A stretch of 64,000 nt of DNA from Oscillospiraceae bacterium. Lineage in GTDB: Bacteria > Bacillota > Clostridia > Oscillospirales > Ruminococcaceae. The stretch spans positions 1-64,000 of the forward strand of contig JAITFZ010000021.1 in the NCBI GenBank assembly GCA_031280965.1, written 5' to 3'. The translations under genes and the position numbers were made by a program. The notes beneath the pieces are model-generated. The model saw nothing but the letters and a program-made list of their open reading frames with translations, was not told where the DNA came from and made no database searches. Positions 35,120-43,907 of the stretch are shown in pieces; the first letter of the stretch is position 1; the number at the start of each line of letters is the position of its first letter.

Positions 35120-36022
35120 ATGCAAGGCAAGTATAACAATCTGACAGCGTTAGAATTGCGAGAAATGTTCTTGGATAACACGTTAGATACGGACTTAATG
35201 GAACAAGATGATTTTGAAAAGCTGTTCGGCTACGAAATCGAACTTGGCGAACCGAGTGCCGATGTGATTTCCTTTTGTTCAAACGGTTTAAACGAATATG
35301 AATATTACGGCAAAGATATTCAAATGCCTCCTTTGAGCGACATTTACAAAGAACTTGAACGCAGAACTCGCCGAAACCGTGGCAGGGCTTTCGCAAAAGT
35401 GACACAAGTGGCAGCTTCGATTGTATTAGTCATCGCACTAACCGCATTGTTAGCACAGGGAGTTGCAATGGCATTAGGGTTTGACCTATTCGGGTATATA
35501 TTTAATTGGTTTAGACCCGATACGGTCGAAATCACAAATATGGAGCAACAGCCTGATGGTTCGTTTGATTCACCACACCTCAATGCCACCACAACCGACA
35601 CCGACCCCGCCGAGCCAGACGATGGCACGGAAATCGAAGATGAGTTTGTTTTCTTAGACTTCGAGCGGATTGAAGATATTGACGATGAGTGGTTGAGTAG
35701 AGTATCGCCATGGTTGGTGGAGCGGTATGAGTTTAGTAGTGGGGATTATATAAGTTTCTTTGGAGAGCAGAAGTTTGAAATATATTTCTTAGACGAAAAC
35801 AACGACTTCATCTCGTTACTTATTCAAAATTTATCTATGCACTACGCAGAGATAGACGATGAAAAACTTGTAGAAAAAATAACGGTAAACGGCATAACGT
35901 TCAAAGTATTCAATAATATGGAAGATTTTCAGGTCGTTTGGGAGTTTGGTGAACATCTATATAGATTGAACACATTTTTGCCGATTGAAACGATGAAAGA
36001 GATTATACGGAATTATTATTAG
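35120..36022 (+). CDS. Anti-sigma factor-like membrane protein (DUF4367-like)
   Basis: 300 residues, AAGGAGGTG ribosome site. An N-terminal cytoplasmic part of about 93 residues is followed by one membrane helix (VAASIVLVIALTALLAQGVAMA), an acidic Pro/Thr linker, and an extracellular domain ending VNGITFKVFNNMEDFQVVWEFGEHLYRL, as in DUF4367 proteins. Together with the preceding sigma gene it fits a membrane anti-sigma that releases the sigma factor on an external cue. Confidence 0.75.
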   Translation: MQGKYNNLTALELREMFLDNTLDTDLMEQDDFEKLFGYEIELGEPSADVISFCSNGLNEYEYYGKDIQMPPLSDIYKELERRTRRNRGRAFAKVTQVAASIVLVIALTALLAQGVAMALGFDLFGYIFNWFRPDTVEITNMEQQPDGSFDSPHLNATTTDTDPAEPDDGTEIEDEFVFLDFERIEDIDDEWLSRVSPWLVERYEFSSGDYISFFGEQKFEIYFLDENNDFISLLIQNLSMHYAEIDDEKLVEKITVNGITFKVFNNMEDFQVVWEFGEHLYRLNTFLPIETMKEIIRNYY

Positions 36023-36100
36023 AAAGAGGAAGTTGATATTTCTCGCTCTCTTGTTGATTTTTGGAGTGGGGTTTAGTATAATATGTGGAGGAATAAAAGT

Positions 36101-36934
36101 ATGGATTATTACAAAGACCGAATTGGATATTGCCCTGTGCAAGACAAAAATTATAAAATCAAAGTGAGATTTTGCGGCATCAATACGATGGGAGCTCCAT
36201 CGACACAGTATAAACCTATTTTAGATTATTGTGAGTATGCAATAGAGAATAAAGGTTGCTCTGAACGTCCGTGTCCGATACTTAAAAATGTAAAATTCCA
36301 AGATGATGAACCACAAGGAGTCAATATTATGTTTAAAAAATTGCCTAAAGAGTGTCATGAACTATTAAAGACATTAGTTAATTCAAAAAGTGCAGTCGGC
36401 ACGGCGAGTGAATTATTTGACAATCTTTCTTCCCAAGAAGACGAGAGATTGCGTGGTAAATTCCGCAGATTAAAAGAAGAAGGATATATTGATACGGTTT
36501 GGGCAGATAATATTCCTTATAAAATTATCTTTCAGAATAAGGCATATACATACGAGGAAGATGAAGCAGAATACGAACGTCACTTTTCTTCTGCTGTTAA
36601 TAACACGACCAATATTAATGCAACAAATGTACAAATGCAACAAAATACTATCGGTTCATCTCAAAATATGAGCATAGAACAGTTTGTTGATTTTGATAAA
36701 GCATTAGAGATTTTTAATCATGTTGTTCAGAACATCGACAACTTTAATTTATCAAACACAGATAAAGATAAACTTGTTGAAACCGTAACACAAGCTATAT
36801 CGAAAGCAAAATCAAAAGAAGATGGTGAATTTATACAAAACGCTCTTTCAATTGTTCGTAATTTTCTTGTTGGTGTGTCGGGAAATTTAGCGGCTGCCGG
36901 TATATTACACATGATAACACAAATATTCTCTTAG
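36101..36934 (+). CDS. Unrecognised Cys-rich / winged-helix-like protein
   Basis: 277 residues from ATG 36101 (GGAGG upstream; the ATG at 36083 has none). The N-terminal 65 residues have a Cys pattern (GYCPVQDK...DYCEYA...[10 protein letters not shown]) suggesting a small metal site seen in other Clostridia hypotheticals. The middle ([16 protein letters not shown]...[16 protein letters not shown]) looks like a winged helix. A polar stretch [20 protein letters not shown] leads to a helical C-terminus with a hydrophobic end ([20 protein letters not shown]). Such N/Q-rich linkers occur in some abortive-infection proteins. Function unknown. Confidence 0.55.
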   Translation: MDYYKDRIGYCPVQDKNYKIKVRFCGINTMGAPSTQYKPILDYCEYAIENKGCSERPCPILKNVKFQDDEPQGVNIMFKKLPKECHELLKTLVNSKSAVGTASELFDNLSSQEDERLRGKFRRLKEEGYIDTVWADNIPYKIIFQNKAYTYEEDEAEYERHFSSAVNNTTNINATNVQMQQNTIGSSQNMSIEQFVDFDKALEIFNHVVQNIDNFNLSNTDKDKLVETVTQAISKAKSKEDGEFIQNALSIVRNFLVGVSGNLAAAGILHMITQIFS

Positions 36935-36962
36935 CAGTATAAGGAAATCCGAAGCAATACAA

Positions 36963-37115
36963 ATGATTAATGAATTTTCATCAGAGGTTATAAACGAAGT
37001 TGGCTTCTATGTTTACAGGCTCATCGACCCACGGAACGGCAACACGTTTATTTCGACAAAGGAAAAATGTTGGTTGAAAGCTCATAAAAAGCGAAAAATC
37101 CGCTTACCTAACTGA
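36963..37115 (+). pseudogene. Truncated GIY-YIG nuclease fragment
   Basis: A 50-codon frame starting [20 protein letters not shown] and continuing IDPRNGNTF, the N-terminal strand of GIY-YIG-type proteins (usual form F-x-x-E-V-I-x-x-L-G-x-Y-V-Y-x-L-I-D-P-R). It then diverges to a basic tail and stops before the catalytic Arg/Glu region. It is a 3'-truncated remnant beside the terminator. Confidence 0.55.
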
Positions 37116-37197
37116 AAAGAAAAATGCCCGCTCAAACTTAAAAATAACAAAAACAACGACAACGGGCGGAAATATATGGCGAATCGGTCTACCGCTC

Positions 37198-37221
37198 AAA
37201 GTTATCACGCGTGATAACTTT
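37198..37221 (+). terminator. Palindromic terminator between cargo and mobilisation genes
   Basis: A perfect stem AAAGTTATCACG / CGTGATAACTTT with no loop, followed by TTT on plus. It separates the rightward cargo genes from the leftward mobilisation operon. Confidence 0.65.
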
Positions 37222-37222
37222 T

Positions 37223-38053
37223 TTACGATAAAAGCCGCACTCCCATGAAAATGTTATCATCAGTTGTAATTTCCCGCTGCCTTGAATTTTTCTTTTCAGT
37301 TTTGTAATCCCCCGTAAAATGTCTACCTTTTTGAGTAATATATAGAGCCGTAAAATCACACCCTACCCCCTCAGTCATAAAAGAAAACTCATTAAAACCC
37401 GCTATACGATAGATATTATCAACGAATACACCTTTAATCCGGCGAACGGTCTTTTTCAATAATTCGCACTTCACCAAACCACCGATGAGCCGCACAACTT
37501 CCGACCGCTGACCCTTGTTAAACCCCATTTTCTCGCATAAATCGCTGTAACTATTCCACGATTTCTCGTACTCGAAGTGCCGTGATTTACACATAAATAT
37601 ATACATTACAAACATTTTCGCTGATACCCCGGTGTAACGGAAGATACAGCGAGGTACGAAGAAGTAACCGCTCCCCGGTAACGATTGAAGATGATATACG
37701 GTTGTTTTATACTTCATGCCGTTTCTTTCGATTATAACATTCTTGGTTAAACCGCATGAATACAGACGGAACACACTCGCCGACACAGTTTTCTCGGTAA
37801 TTCCGCACATAATTGCTAATCGCTTCTGACCGACCCGAACACCGTCAAATTCCCGCCGTAGACTGCACAAAGCGGAATACACCGCAACATCAACCGCCGA
37901 AATTTCTCTCCGACGGTACCGCTCCATGACCTCGTTAGACATAACAAAGTAACTCAATCTGCCACGTTTCTTAAATTTGTGAGAGAACCGACGGTCACGC
38001 CGATTCTCCCCGCAAAACGAATAAATATAATTGCTTGATAAAATAGTTCTCAT
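37223..38053 (-). CDS. Helix-turn-helix protein, possibly replication-related
   Basis: 276 residues. A basic N-terminus (ENRRDRRFSHKFKKRGR) precedes a winged-helix region (ISAVDVAVYSALCSLRREFDGVRVGQKRLAIMCGITEKTVSASVFRLYSCGL) like that of plasmid RepA_N or element HTH proteins. A second helix-turn-helix-like segment is SYSDLCEKMGFNKGQRSEVVRLIGGLV. Its start overlaps the relaxase stop by ATGA. It may assist replication or control of the excised element. Confidence 0.6.
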   Translation of the reverse strand: MRTILSSNYIYSFCGENRRDRRFSHKFKKRGRLSYFVMSNEVMERYRRREISAVDVAVYSALCSLRREFDGVRVGQKRLAIMCGITEKTVSASVFRLYSCGLTKNVIIERNGMKYKTTVYHLQSLPGSGYFFVPRCIFRYTGVSAKMFVMYIFMCKSRHFEYEKSWNSYSDLCEKMGFNKGQRSEVVRLIGGLVKCELLKKTVRRIKGVFVDNIYRIAGFNEFSFMTEGVGCDFTALYITQKGRHFTGDYKTEKKNSRQREITTDDNIFMGVRLLS

Positions 38054-40038
38054 TTCTTTCTCCCTGTATAAATTGTCTGAGCCGGTTTTTCCGGTTCTTT
38101 TGGTTGCGTTTTAGGCGATTCTGTGAGTTTTACTCGATGTTCTTTTGTAGCTTCTTTTATAATCTTATCCACACGCTTTAATTCGCCCGAACCTGCATCT
38201 GCCGATTTCAAGCCGTTTTTGAGTAAATCTGACTGTCGCCGATGCTTTTCTGCTTCAACCAACGAATTTACATAAGTAGTCGCCATGACTTTATCTATAA
38301 CGACGAGCATTTCGGAGGTTTTTCTGCGATTTATGCGTTCTTCATCCAACAAACTTTTTAATTCAAAGATTTCGGCTTCATCATCAGCTATAAGTTTAGT
38401 GATTCTCTTATAACTTGTTATAGTTATTTCATGCTTATCTAAAAGGTCTATATCAGCTTGATTTACCCCACCTTGTTCAAAATAACGAACACCCGCGTTA
38501 TACAAATCTCTGAACAAGTTTAGTTCCACTTTCAGCTTATTGAATTTATCTTCAATTTCGGGTATGGATTTATTAAACCGCTCTAAATCGTTATGCAAAT
38601 CAGTAATGGTTGCACCGGCATTGAGTTTTCTATTCAATTCCGAAAGCCGGTCAAGTTGCTCGCAATTCTCCCAACTAAACGGTTTACCCTTTCTGATTTT
38701 GTGCATAGGTAATAAACCCTTTACAAAAACAACAGTGTACTGTCTGATAGTTTTTCGGGTAATGCCTTCAAGAGAATCCTTGTTTTTGAGCGCATGGTAT
38801 TTACTCAAATTGTCGTTCTCAAATTTATATTTGTCAAATAGCCTGTTGCGAATCGCCTGTTCAGAGTATTCCTCACCGAGCGACTTCAACCGAATATACT
38901 GACTACTATGCTTCGGCAAAAAGGAGATATATTTTCCGTGTTTGATTTTATAGTCTGAATCGCTTAACTTCCGCAAAACTTCATTAAAATCTTTCGATTG
39001 TAAAACGAACATATCAATCTTATCCCGTAAATCATCACGGAAAGATGTCGAAGGTGATTTGAACGTCTTTTCAATCTTACGGATTTCCTTGACGTAACAC
39101 TCTTTCGCTTCAAGTCCGTTGTCCGTTTCGCGAAACGGGATTTGCAATCGTTCAAGTTCCGCAACCATAAACGACTGTTTATTTCGGTCGCTAAAATAAA
39201 ATGATTTATAAGGTGAGTGTTCACGAGCTGTCGCTTTTTCTTTCTCGATTTCGAGCAGAGAATTCTCCCGCTTCAACCTATCGACGTTCTCGGCGTTGAT
39301 TTCATTTCTCGGAACACCGATTTGCATAAGCTCACGCAGTCGCTTGGCGTCCTGTGATTCTTTATAATCCGGCACAGACTGGTGAGCGTAGTCAGCATCT
39401 TTAATATCTCGCTTGAAATTATAACGGCGTAATAATTCCTCCATCTCTGCTTTCTCGCTCTCTTGCCATAAATATAATTGATTCTGTGTTTGGCTCTTTG
39501 GCTTGAACCCCTGCTCGATTAGTGCAGCTTTCATCGACACACCTTTCGACAAGCCGTTCTTCCGACCCTCTGTATAGAACGGAATAAAGTTGATGTGGAG
39601 GTGAGGACTCGCTTCGTCCATGTGTAAATTTCCGGAAAATATGTGCAGATTTTTATTCCTCGCCTTGAACCCCCGCATATAATCGTCGAGCATCTTTTTC
39701 GCAATTTCGCCGTTCTCGCTCCCGACCCCCGCCGTTTTCATGTCGCCGAATTGAATCACTAATTCATAGAAGGCTTCCTCACGGCTACCCTCAAAAATAT
39801 GTTCGTAATAATCGTGAATCCGCCGACACGGTTGTTTCTGTTTCGCATTATACGCATCCAACGCATCGCCGAAAAGCTCGTCATACGCTTCCCGCACATC
39901 TTGGTTTGCATAAATAATGTTGTCCTTGATTCTGGTCACGTCAACATTATCGGCGAAAAATTCCCGATTATTATGTTCGAGGTTCGCGCTCCCAGTGCTG
40001 ACTTTTCCGAGCGTAAAGCTCATACTTAATGCACTCAT
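38050..40038 (-). CDS. MobV-family relaxase (Pre/Mob)
   Basis: 662 residues from ATG 40038, placed by GAAGGAGA. It starts MSALSMSFTLGKVSTGSANLEHNNR, the MobV motif I (H near LEHNNR). Motif III is HMDEASPHLHINFIPF with the metal-binding histidines. A long coiled-coil C-terminus follows. It should nick an oriT and pilot the DNA strand to a helper conjugation system. At 662 residues it is longer than the roughly 400-500 of plasmid MobV proteins. Confidence 0.92.
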   Translation of the reverse strand: MSALSMSFTLGKVSTGSANLEHNNREFFADNVDVTRIKDNIIYANQDVREAYDELFGDALDAYNAKQKQPCRRIHDYYEHIFEGSREEAFYELVIQFGDMKTAGVGSENGEIAKKMLDDYMRGFKARNKNLHIFSGNLHMDEASPHLHINFIPFYTEGRKNGLSKGVSMKAALIEQGFKPKSQTQNQLYLWQESEKAEMEELLRRYNFKRDIKDADYAHQSVPDYKESQDAKRLRELMQIGVPRNEINAENVDRLKRENSLLEIEKEKATAREHSPYKSFYFSDRNKQSFMVAELERLQIPFRETDNGLEAKECYVKEIRKIEKTFKSPSTSFRDDLRDKIDMFVLQSKDFNEVLRKLSDSDYKIKHGKYISFLPKHSSQYIRLKSLGEEYSEQAIRNRLFDKYKFENDNLSKYHALKNKDSLEGITRKTIRQYTVVFVKGLLPMHKIRKGKPFSWENCEQLDRLSELNRKLNAGATITDLHNDLERFNKSIPEIEDKFNKLKVELNLFRDLYNAGVRYFEQGGVNQADIDLLDKHEITITSYKRITKLIADDEAEIFELKSLLDEERINRRKTSEMLVVIDKVMATTYVNSLVEAEKHRRQSDLLKNGLKSADAGSGELKRVDKIIKEATKEHRVKLTESPKTQPKEPEKPAQTIYTGRKK

Positions 40039-40098
40039 GCCTGTATCTCCTTCCATTTTTCATAAATTTTCGTGCAGAGGGGATAATATGACCCAAAA

Positions 40099-40135
40099 TC
40101 TGTTCTGCACGCCCCGTTGGGACTTGCAGAACAGA
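40099..40135. other. Candidate oriT region
   Basis: A perfect 11-bp inverted repeat TCTGTTCTGCA (40099-40109) / TGCAGAACAGA (40125-40135) lies immediately upstream of the relaxase gene, where MobV oriT sites normally lie. A second imperfect repeat around GGGGTGGGG...CCCCTGCACCCC follows at about 40155-40190. Confidence 0.5.
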
Positions 40136-40185
40136 CCGTTTCGTTCCACTCCACTTTTTGGGGTGGGGAAAATCCCCTGCACCCC

Positions 40186-40557
40186 TTATTGTTTCTCCGA
40201 AGTCGGGAGAATCCGAACCCCTCTTTGTGGCTGTGTCTTTTTATTCACACAGATTTTAGTGAAGAAATCCGCACTCGGATTCTCACGCAGGCTCGTATAC
40301 ATCACGAATAATTTCATAATCTGAACAACCTCCTTATCGAAGTAGTAGATTATAAACATATTATTTTCGGTGTTATCTTTTTCGATGAACCGACCGTATC
40401 TGTCAATCTGCTCTTTGAGTTTTATCGCTGTTTTACTGAACGTCGTTTCACCCGCTTCCTTTTCGCTTGCGATAAAAAACCGCAACATTGTATACAGCGA
40501 ATTGAACAAGGCGGGTGAGAGGACGATTTTCTTGTTAGGTTTTTGATTCTTAGTCAT
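40186..40557 (-). CDS. Hypothetical protein of the mobilisation operon
   Basis: 123 residues, basic N-terminus MTKNQKPNKKIVLSP, helical (FNSLYTMLRFFIASEKEAGE, IKLKEQIDRYGRFIE). No family recognised. Its start overlaps the stop of the DUF3991 gene (ATGA), so it is cotranslated. Its position between the primase-like and relaxase genes suggests a mobilisation accessory protein. Confidence 0.6.
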   Translation of the reverse strand: MTKNQKPNKKIVLSPALFNSLYTMLRFFIASEKEAGETTFSKTAIKLKEQIDRYGRFIEKDNTENNMFIIYYFDKEVVQIMKLFVMYTSLRENPSADFFTKICVNKKTQPQRGVRILPTSEKQ

Positions 40558-41594
40558 TTCGGCTCATCTCTTTTTGTAAATTTTTGCGGCTTAATATCGG
40601 GAACGAAGTCTTTTACCTTATCGGGGACGGCGATTTTCATTTTTAATAAATCGTTCCAGTCCTTGACCCCCGCAGTTTCGAGCAGTCGGCTTTCGGGTCG
40701 CTTGAATTTGTTACTGCTCTCGAACCGCCTACCCTCATCATCGTTGCCAACGCATGACAAAACATTCACACCCTGCGACTGCATTATTTTCGGAGCGTTC
40801 GGTTTCAGCCCCGCCATCGAAATCAATGTTACACCCTGCATCTTTTCCGGTTTGCAAAAAACGTAAAAACTCATAAGGTCGATTGCCGACTCGAATAAAT
40901 AAGCGGTTTTGGTTTTACCATCACTTGCAGGGCATGGCGTGAACATGAACACCGAATCGCCTGTCCCTACGACTACACCCTTGTACCTTTTATAAGAGTT
41001 CACCCCTTGAATTTCGCCACCGATTTCATTTCCGCTTTCGTCCCGATGAACGAACACGGCGTTCGGCGGTCTGCTGACTTGCGGGATTCCGTTTACGCTC
41101 GTGTTGATTCTCTCGGCAGATTGGTACAGCAATTTCTGATGAGCTAATTCCTCAACGATTGCGGGAGGGATTTTCCGCTCCTTGCAGAAATAAGCGAACA
41201 CACGCCGCATATTCTCGCCTCTCTCCGGCATTTGCAATATCTTCTCCGGCTTTTCAACGGCGAGCTGTGGCGGGGAGGTGTGCAGAGGTGCGTATATTTT
41301 CGGATACTCGCTTGAACGCATGGTACTGATGTCCTTTCCGGTAAGCTCGTAGACTGCTTGATTGAAAGTTCGACCGCAGATTTTCACAAGGCAGTCGATG
41401 GAATTGTTACCGCCGACACCTCCATAATGGTAGTACCAACTGTTAGTGTTACGATTTATACAGAGTGTGGGAAATTCCTCGATATAAATCTCGTTTCCGA
41501 AGCGTTTCGTGGAATAATTGGACTTAATAAAATAATCGGCGAGATTTGCCTCCCTCGCCGACTGCACGATATAATCGAATTGTTGTTTGTTCAT
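40554..41594 (-). CDS. DUF3991/Toprim primase-like protein
   Basis: 346 residues. The N-terminal part (LADYFI...FGNEIYIEEFPTLCINRNTNSWYYHYGGVGGNNSIDCLVKICGRTFNQAVYELTG) resembles the primase zinc-binding fold but without the Cys cluster. The DUF3991 middle has HRDESGNEIGGEIQG. The Toprim core is TAYLFESAIDLMSFY...LISMAGL...VLSCVGNDDEGRR. It may prime the complementary strand after transfer or during rolling-circle replication. The AAGGAG ribosome site precedes ATG 41594. Confidence 0.85.
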   Translation of the reverse strand: MNKQQFDYIVQSAREANLADYFIKSNYSTKRFGNEIYIEEFPTLCINRNTNSWYYHYGGVGGNNSIDCLVKICGRTFNQAVYELTGKDISTMRSSEYPKIYAPLHTSPPQLAVEKPEKILQMPERGENMRRVFAYFCKERKIPPAIVEELAHQKLLYQSAERINTSVNGIPQVSRPPNAVFVHRDESGNEIGGEIQGVNSYKRYKGVVVGTGDSVFMFTPCPASDGKTKTAYLFESAIDLMSFYVFCKPEKMQGVTLISMAGLKPNAPKIMQSQGVNVLSCVGNDDEGRRFESSNKFKRPESRLLETAGVKDWNDLLKMKIAVPDKVKDFVPDIKPQKFTKRDEPK

Positions 41595-41623
41595 TTTTTG
41601 CTCCTTTTATAATTTAAGGCATA

Positions 41624-41660
41624 AAAAAACGCCGACTGCTTATGCAATCGACGTTTTCTT
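41624..41660 (-). terminator. Terminator after TnpV
   Basis: Stem 41626-41639 with 41644-41657 (core AACGCCGACTGC, two mismatches), ending in a run of T on the minus strand. Confidence 0.75.
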
Positions 41661-41663
41661 GTT

Positions 41664-41957
41664 TTAAGGTTTTGTGTAAGGGGCTAACACCCGCTCACGC
41701 ATTACTTCACCGTCCGTGTAGTAATCCCTCGTAAATGTCCATTTTCTAAGTTTCTCAGAATCATACGGTCGAGGATTCGCTTGCTCATATTGTCGGTCTA
41801 ACAAATCCTTATAATCCCGCGCGTACTTGTCCACCGACTCGGCTACCTCTATAAGAGTATCATTTTTCTTCAACTCACGGAACAGTTTTTTATGATTATT
41901 CTCCATAAAACTTAGCCACCGAGTACCATATACTCCAAGAGTTTCAATAGTAGTCAT
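41664..41957 (-). CDS. TnpV-like transposon protein
   Basis: 97 residues from ATG 41957 with AAAGGAG upstream; the start overlaps the parB stop (ATGA). LGVYGTRWLSFMENNHKKLFRELKKNDTLIEVAESVDKYARDYKDLL follows the pattern of the TnpV family (YGRMR-x-x-[YF]L-x-x-x-x), small helical proteins of clostridial transposons with no known activity. Confidence 0.6.
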   Translation of the reverse strand: MTTIETLGVYGTRWLSFMENNHKKLFRELKKNDTLIEVAESVDKYARDYKDLLDRQYEQANPRPYDSEKLRKWTFTRDYYTDGEVMRERVLAPYTKP

Positions 41958-42754
41958 GCTTTCACTCCTTTCCACTCGGTCAGCAACCTGATAATCACCG
42001 CTTCCATCTGCTTCGGGGAATAACTCTGCGGGAAAAATCCGCTGAACCGTGTATTTTCCGGTGTTTTAGTCTGCTCCTTGACCTCGGCGAGTACGGATTC
42101 AATCATTTCTGATGTCAACATACCGTACTGTTTCATCTTTTTGAGCCGTACCGCCTGTGATAATGAGGGTTTAACTTGGTATTTCGTCATAAAATCGACG
42201 ACTGCCGCCTGTTCTTTCCGTGACAGGTACGAAAGAGCCACGGCGGGATTAAACGCCAACTGCCGAGCATCAACCTTGTCCATAAGTGAGGGAACAAGCT
42301 CCGTCAGCCGAATTAGGCGGTAAATCTGATTTTTGCTTTCACCGGACTGCTCGACCATGACCTGCCACGAATACCCCTCTCTCTCACCGTAAGCGGACTT
42401 TAACGCTTCCATTTTGACCCGATAAGCCCACGCTTTCTCGCTGAACAACAGCTTGTCCCGCTGTTGCAAGTTGGAATCCACCATAGCGATTACCGCATTA
42501 TTATCGTCCAATTCACGGACAATCACAGGCATTGCCGGGATTTCGGCGATTTCACAGGCTCTTTTCCGACGGTTCCCGCACAAGAGTTCGTAACCTCCTT
42601 CTTCTCGTTTTCTCGCCAATCCGGGTTCCCGAACGCCATACTGCCGAACACTTTCGACAAGAATTTTCATAGAATCATCGTCGTTGACTTGGAAGGGGTG
42701 AAAGTCCGGCGGGTGGAGTTCCTCCAATCGGATTTCTGTAATTTTTACGTCCAT
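41954..42754 (-). CDS. ParB/Spo0J-family protein
   Basis: 266 residues from ATG 42754, placed by TTGGAGGAAA. The ParB N-terminal domain has GVREPGLARKREEGGYELLCGNRRKRACEIA (GxRR-type motif) and VDSNLQQRDKLLFSEKAWAYR. A helix-turn-helix follows with EQSGESKNQIYRLIRLTELVPSLM. No ParA partner is present, as is common in mobilizable elements, where such proteins act in stability or control. It is the first gene of the leftward operon at the right end. Confidence 0.85.
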   Translation of the reverse strand: MDVKITEIRLEELHPPDFHPFQVNDDDSMKILVESVRQYGVREPGLARKREEGGYELLCGNRRKRACEIAEIPAMPVIVRELDDNNAVIAMVDSNLQQRDKLLFSEKAWAYRVKMEALKSAYGEREGYSWQVMVEQSGESKNQIYRLIRLTELVPSLMDKVDARQLAFNPAVALSYLSRKEQAAVVDFMTKYQVKPSLSQAVRLKKMKQYGMLTSEMIESVLAEVKEQTKTPENTRFSGFFPQSYSPKQMEAVIIRLLTEWKGVKA

Positions 42755-42829
42755 AGGCACTATTTCCTCCAAAAATTAAAATTAGAACCAACCCACAAAC
42801 CCGCTTAAACACAGCGATTTATTGAGTTG

Positions 42830-42870
42830 GTTTAATTATACAATAGATTTTTGAAAATATCCCGCGCCGA
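42830..42870. other. Attachment site, right junction
   Basis: Element sequence GGTTTAATTATACAATAGAT meets host sequence GAAAATATCCCGCGCCGAAA through TTTG (42850-42853). Joining the outer sides of both junctions recreates a continuous symporter gene. Joining the inner sides gives a candidate attP with GGTTT...AAACC ends. Confidence 0.7.
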
Positions 42871-43691
42871 AACCCCCAGCTCATACCTTTTAGCATCGCC
42901 GTTCCAAAAAGCCCGCCGCCCACAGCTCTAAGGTCAAACGCCTCGTATATAATACGCATAAGCGCGTCCGGGACAGCTGTGAAATTCATGGCGATTACAG
43001 CCAAACAGCCCGTTATATATATCACAGACAACGCGGGAATTACCTTTTCCGTGACCTGACCGAACATCACAGCTCCGCCGAAAACAAGAAGTCCCACAAG
43101 CGCTGTTCCCATCAAACCCGAAGTCCACAGCGGCACGCCGAAACCGCGTTCGAGCGAAACAGCAAGTGCGTTCATCTGCGTCATATTGCCCATGCCGAGG
43201 CTCGCTAATATGCAACAGAGTGCAAAGAATTTCGCCCAGCCGCTTCCGAACACTTTCCCGATATAAAAAAACGCCCCGCCGAAGCGTGTCCCGTCGGGCT
43301 TCACGCGGCGGAATTTCATGCCGATATAGGTTTCTGCGTATGCCGTTGCCATCCCGAAAAATGCCGACACTACCATCCAAAAGACGGCGCCTGCTCCTCC
43401 GAAAGCAATCGCCGTTCCGAGGGCTACTATGTTTCCGGTGCCGAGAGTTACGGCAAGGGTTGAGGTTAATGTTTGTAACGGCGAAAGACTCTTCCCGTCG
43501 GAAGTTCTGCTTCCGCCGAGAAGAGTCTTTTTTATTATGCGCGGCAGATTTAATTGAAAAAAGCCGAGTTTTACGCTCAGAAAAATCCCTGTACCAAGGA
43601 AAAGAAAAAGCGCGGGTATGCCCCAAATGAGCTTTTCATTCAAAAAGTCGATAAAATTAATAAACAGACACCGCCTGTCCTTTTTATACAT
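42850..43691 (-). pseudogene. Alanine/glycine:sodium symporter, N-terminal part (split by insertion)
   Basis: About 280 residues of an AGCS carrier: FLNEKLIWGIPALFLFLGTGIFL, TLTSTLAVTLGTGNIVALGTAIAFGGAGAVFWM, AETYIGMKFR, ending KGMSWGFRRGIFS. Beyond that, element-encoded residues follow to a stop at 42838. The start is uncertain: ATG 43691 lacks a ribosome site, and a longer frame reaches 43739. No promoter was identified. Loss of function is expected unless the element excises. Confidence 0.9.
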
Positions 43692-43844
43692 TGTATTCGG
43701 AGGACGCGGAAAATAGTATAAAGGTTGACTTTCGGGCATTTTATTGTCTTCGTGCCCGGAGTGTGGGTTTAGAGCCGCGAAAATTTAAATTTAGGTTTTG
43801 AATTTATAACAATAAAAATTTACCTGAAACGTCTTACGAAACAC

Positions 43845-43873
43845 TTGCAAAAGAAAGCAAAATGTGATATACT
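43845..43873 (+). promoter_or_regulatory. Promoter of the glycosyltransferase gene
   Basis: TTGCAA (43845-43850), 17 bases, TATACT (43868-43873) with TG extension. Confidence 0.65.
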
Positions 43874-43907
43874 ATGTGATACTGAAATTTTGATTATGGT
43901 GGTTAAT

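Larger units (their letters stand above)
21316..42853. mobile_element. Integrative mobilizable element, about 21.5 kb, inserted in an AGCS symporter gene
   Basis: Both ends fall inside one host gene, whose halves rejoin in frame at a shared CAAA (minus strand) to restore SNEAGLG. Contents from left to right: DUF234 ATPase, three large serine recombinases, DUF6870, HD-P-loop protein, XRE, SLOG protein, XRE, secreted protein, ECF sigma/anti-sigma, Cys-rich protein, GIY-YIG fragment, HTH protein, MobV relaxase, small protein, Toprim/DUF3991 protein, TnpV and ParB. There are no VirB4, VirD4 or other secretion genes, hence mobilizable rather than self-conjugative. Every recombination and mobilisation frame is intact. 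Confidence 0.88.

Noticed and set aside
36054-36082. TTGATT-17-TATAAT promoter before the Cys-rich protein
   Set aside because: Transcription would start at the ribosome site itself, leaving no usable leader, so it is doubtful; the gene may be read from the sigma operon.
36963-37115. Intact homing endonuclease
   Set aside because: Only the first strand of the GIY-YIG fold is present; the frame stops after 50 codons.
42934-43630. Long opposite- and alternate-frame ORFs over the symporter gene (154 and 230 codons)
   Set aside because: Arg/Ser/Cys-rich shadow frames of the GC-richer symporter coding sequence.
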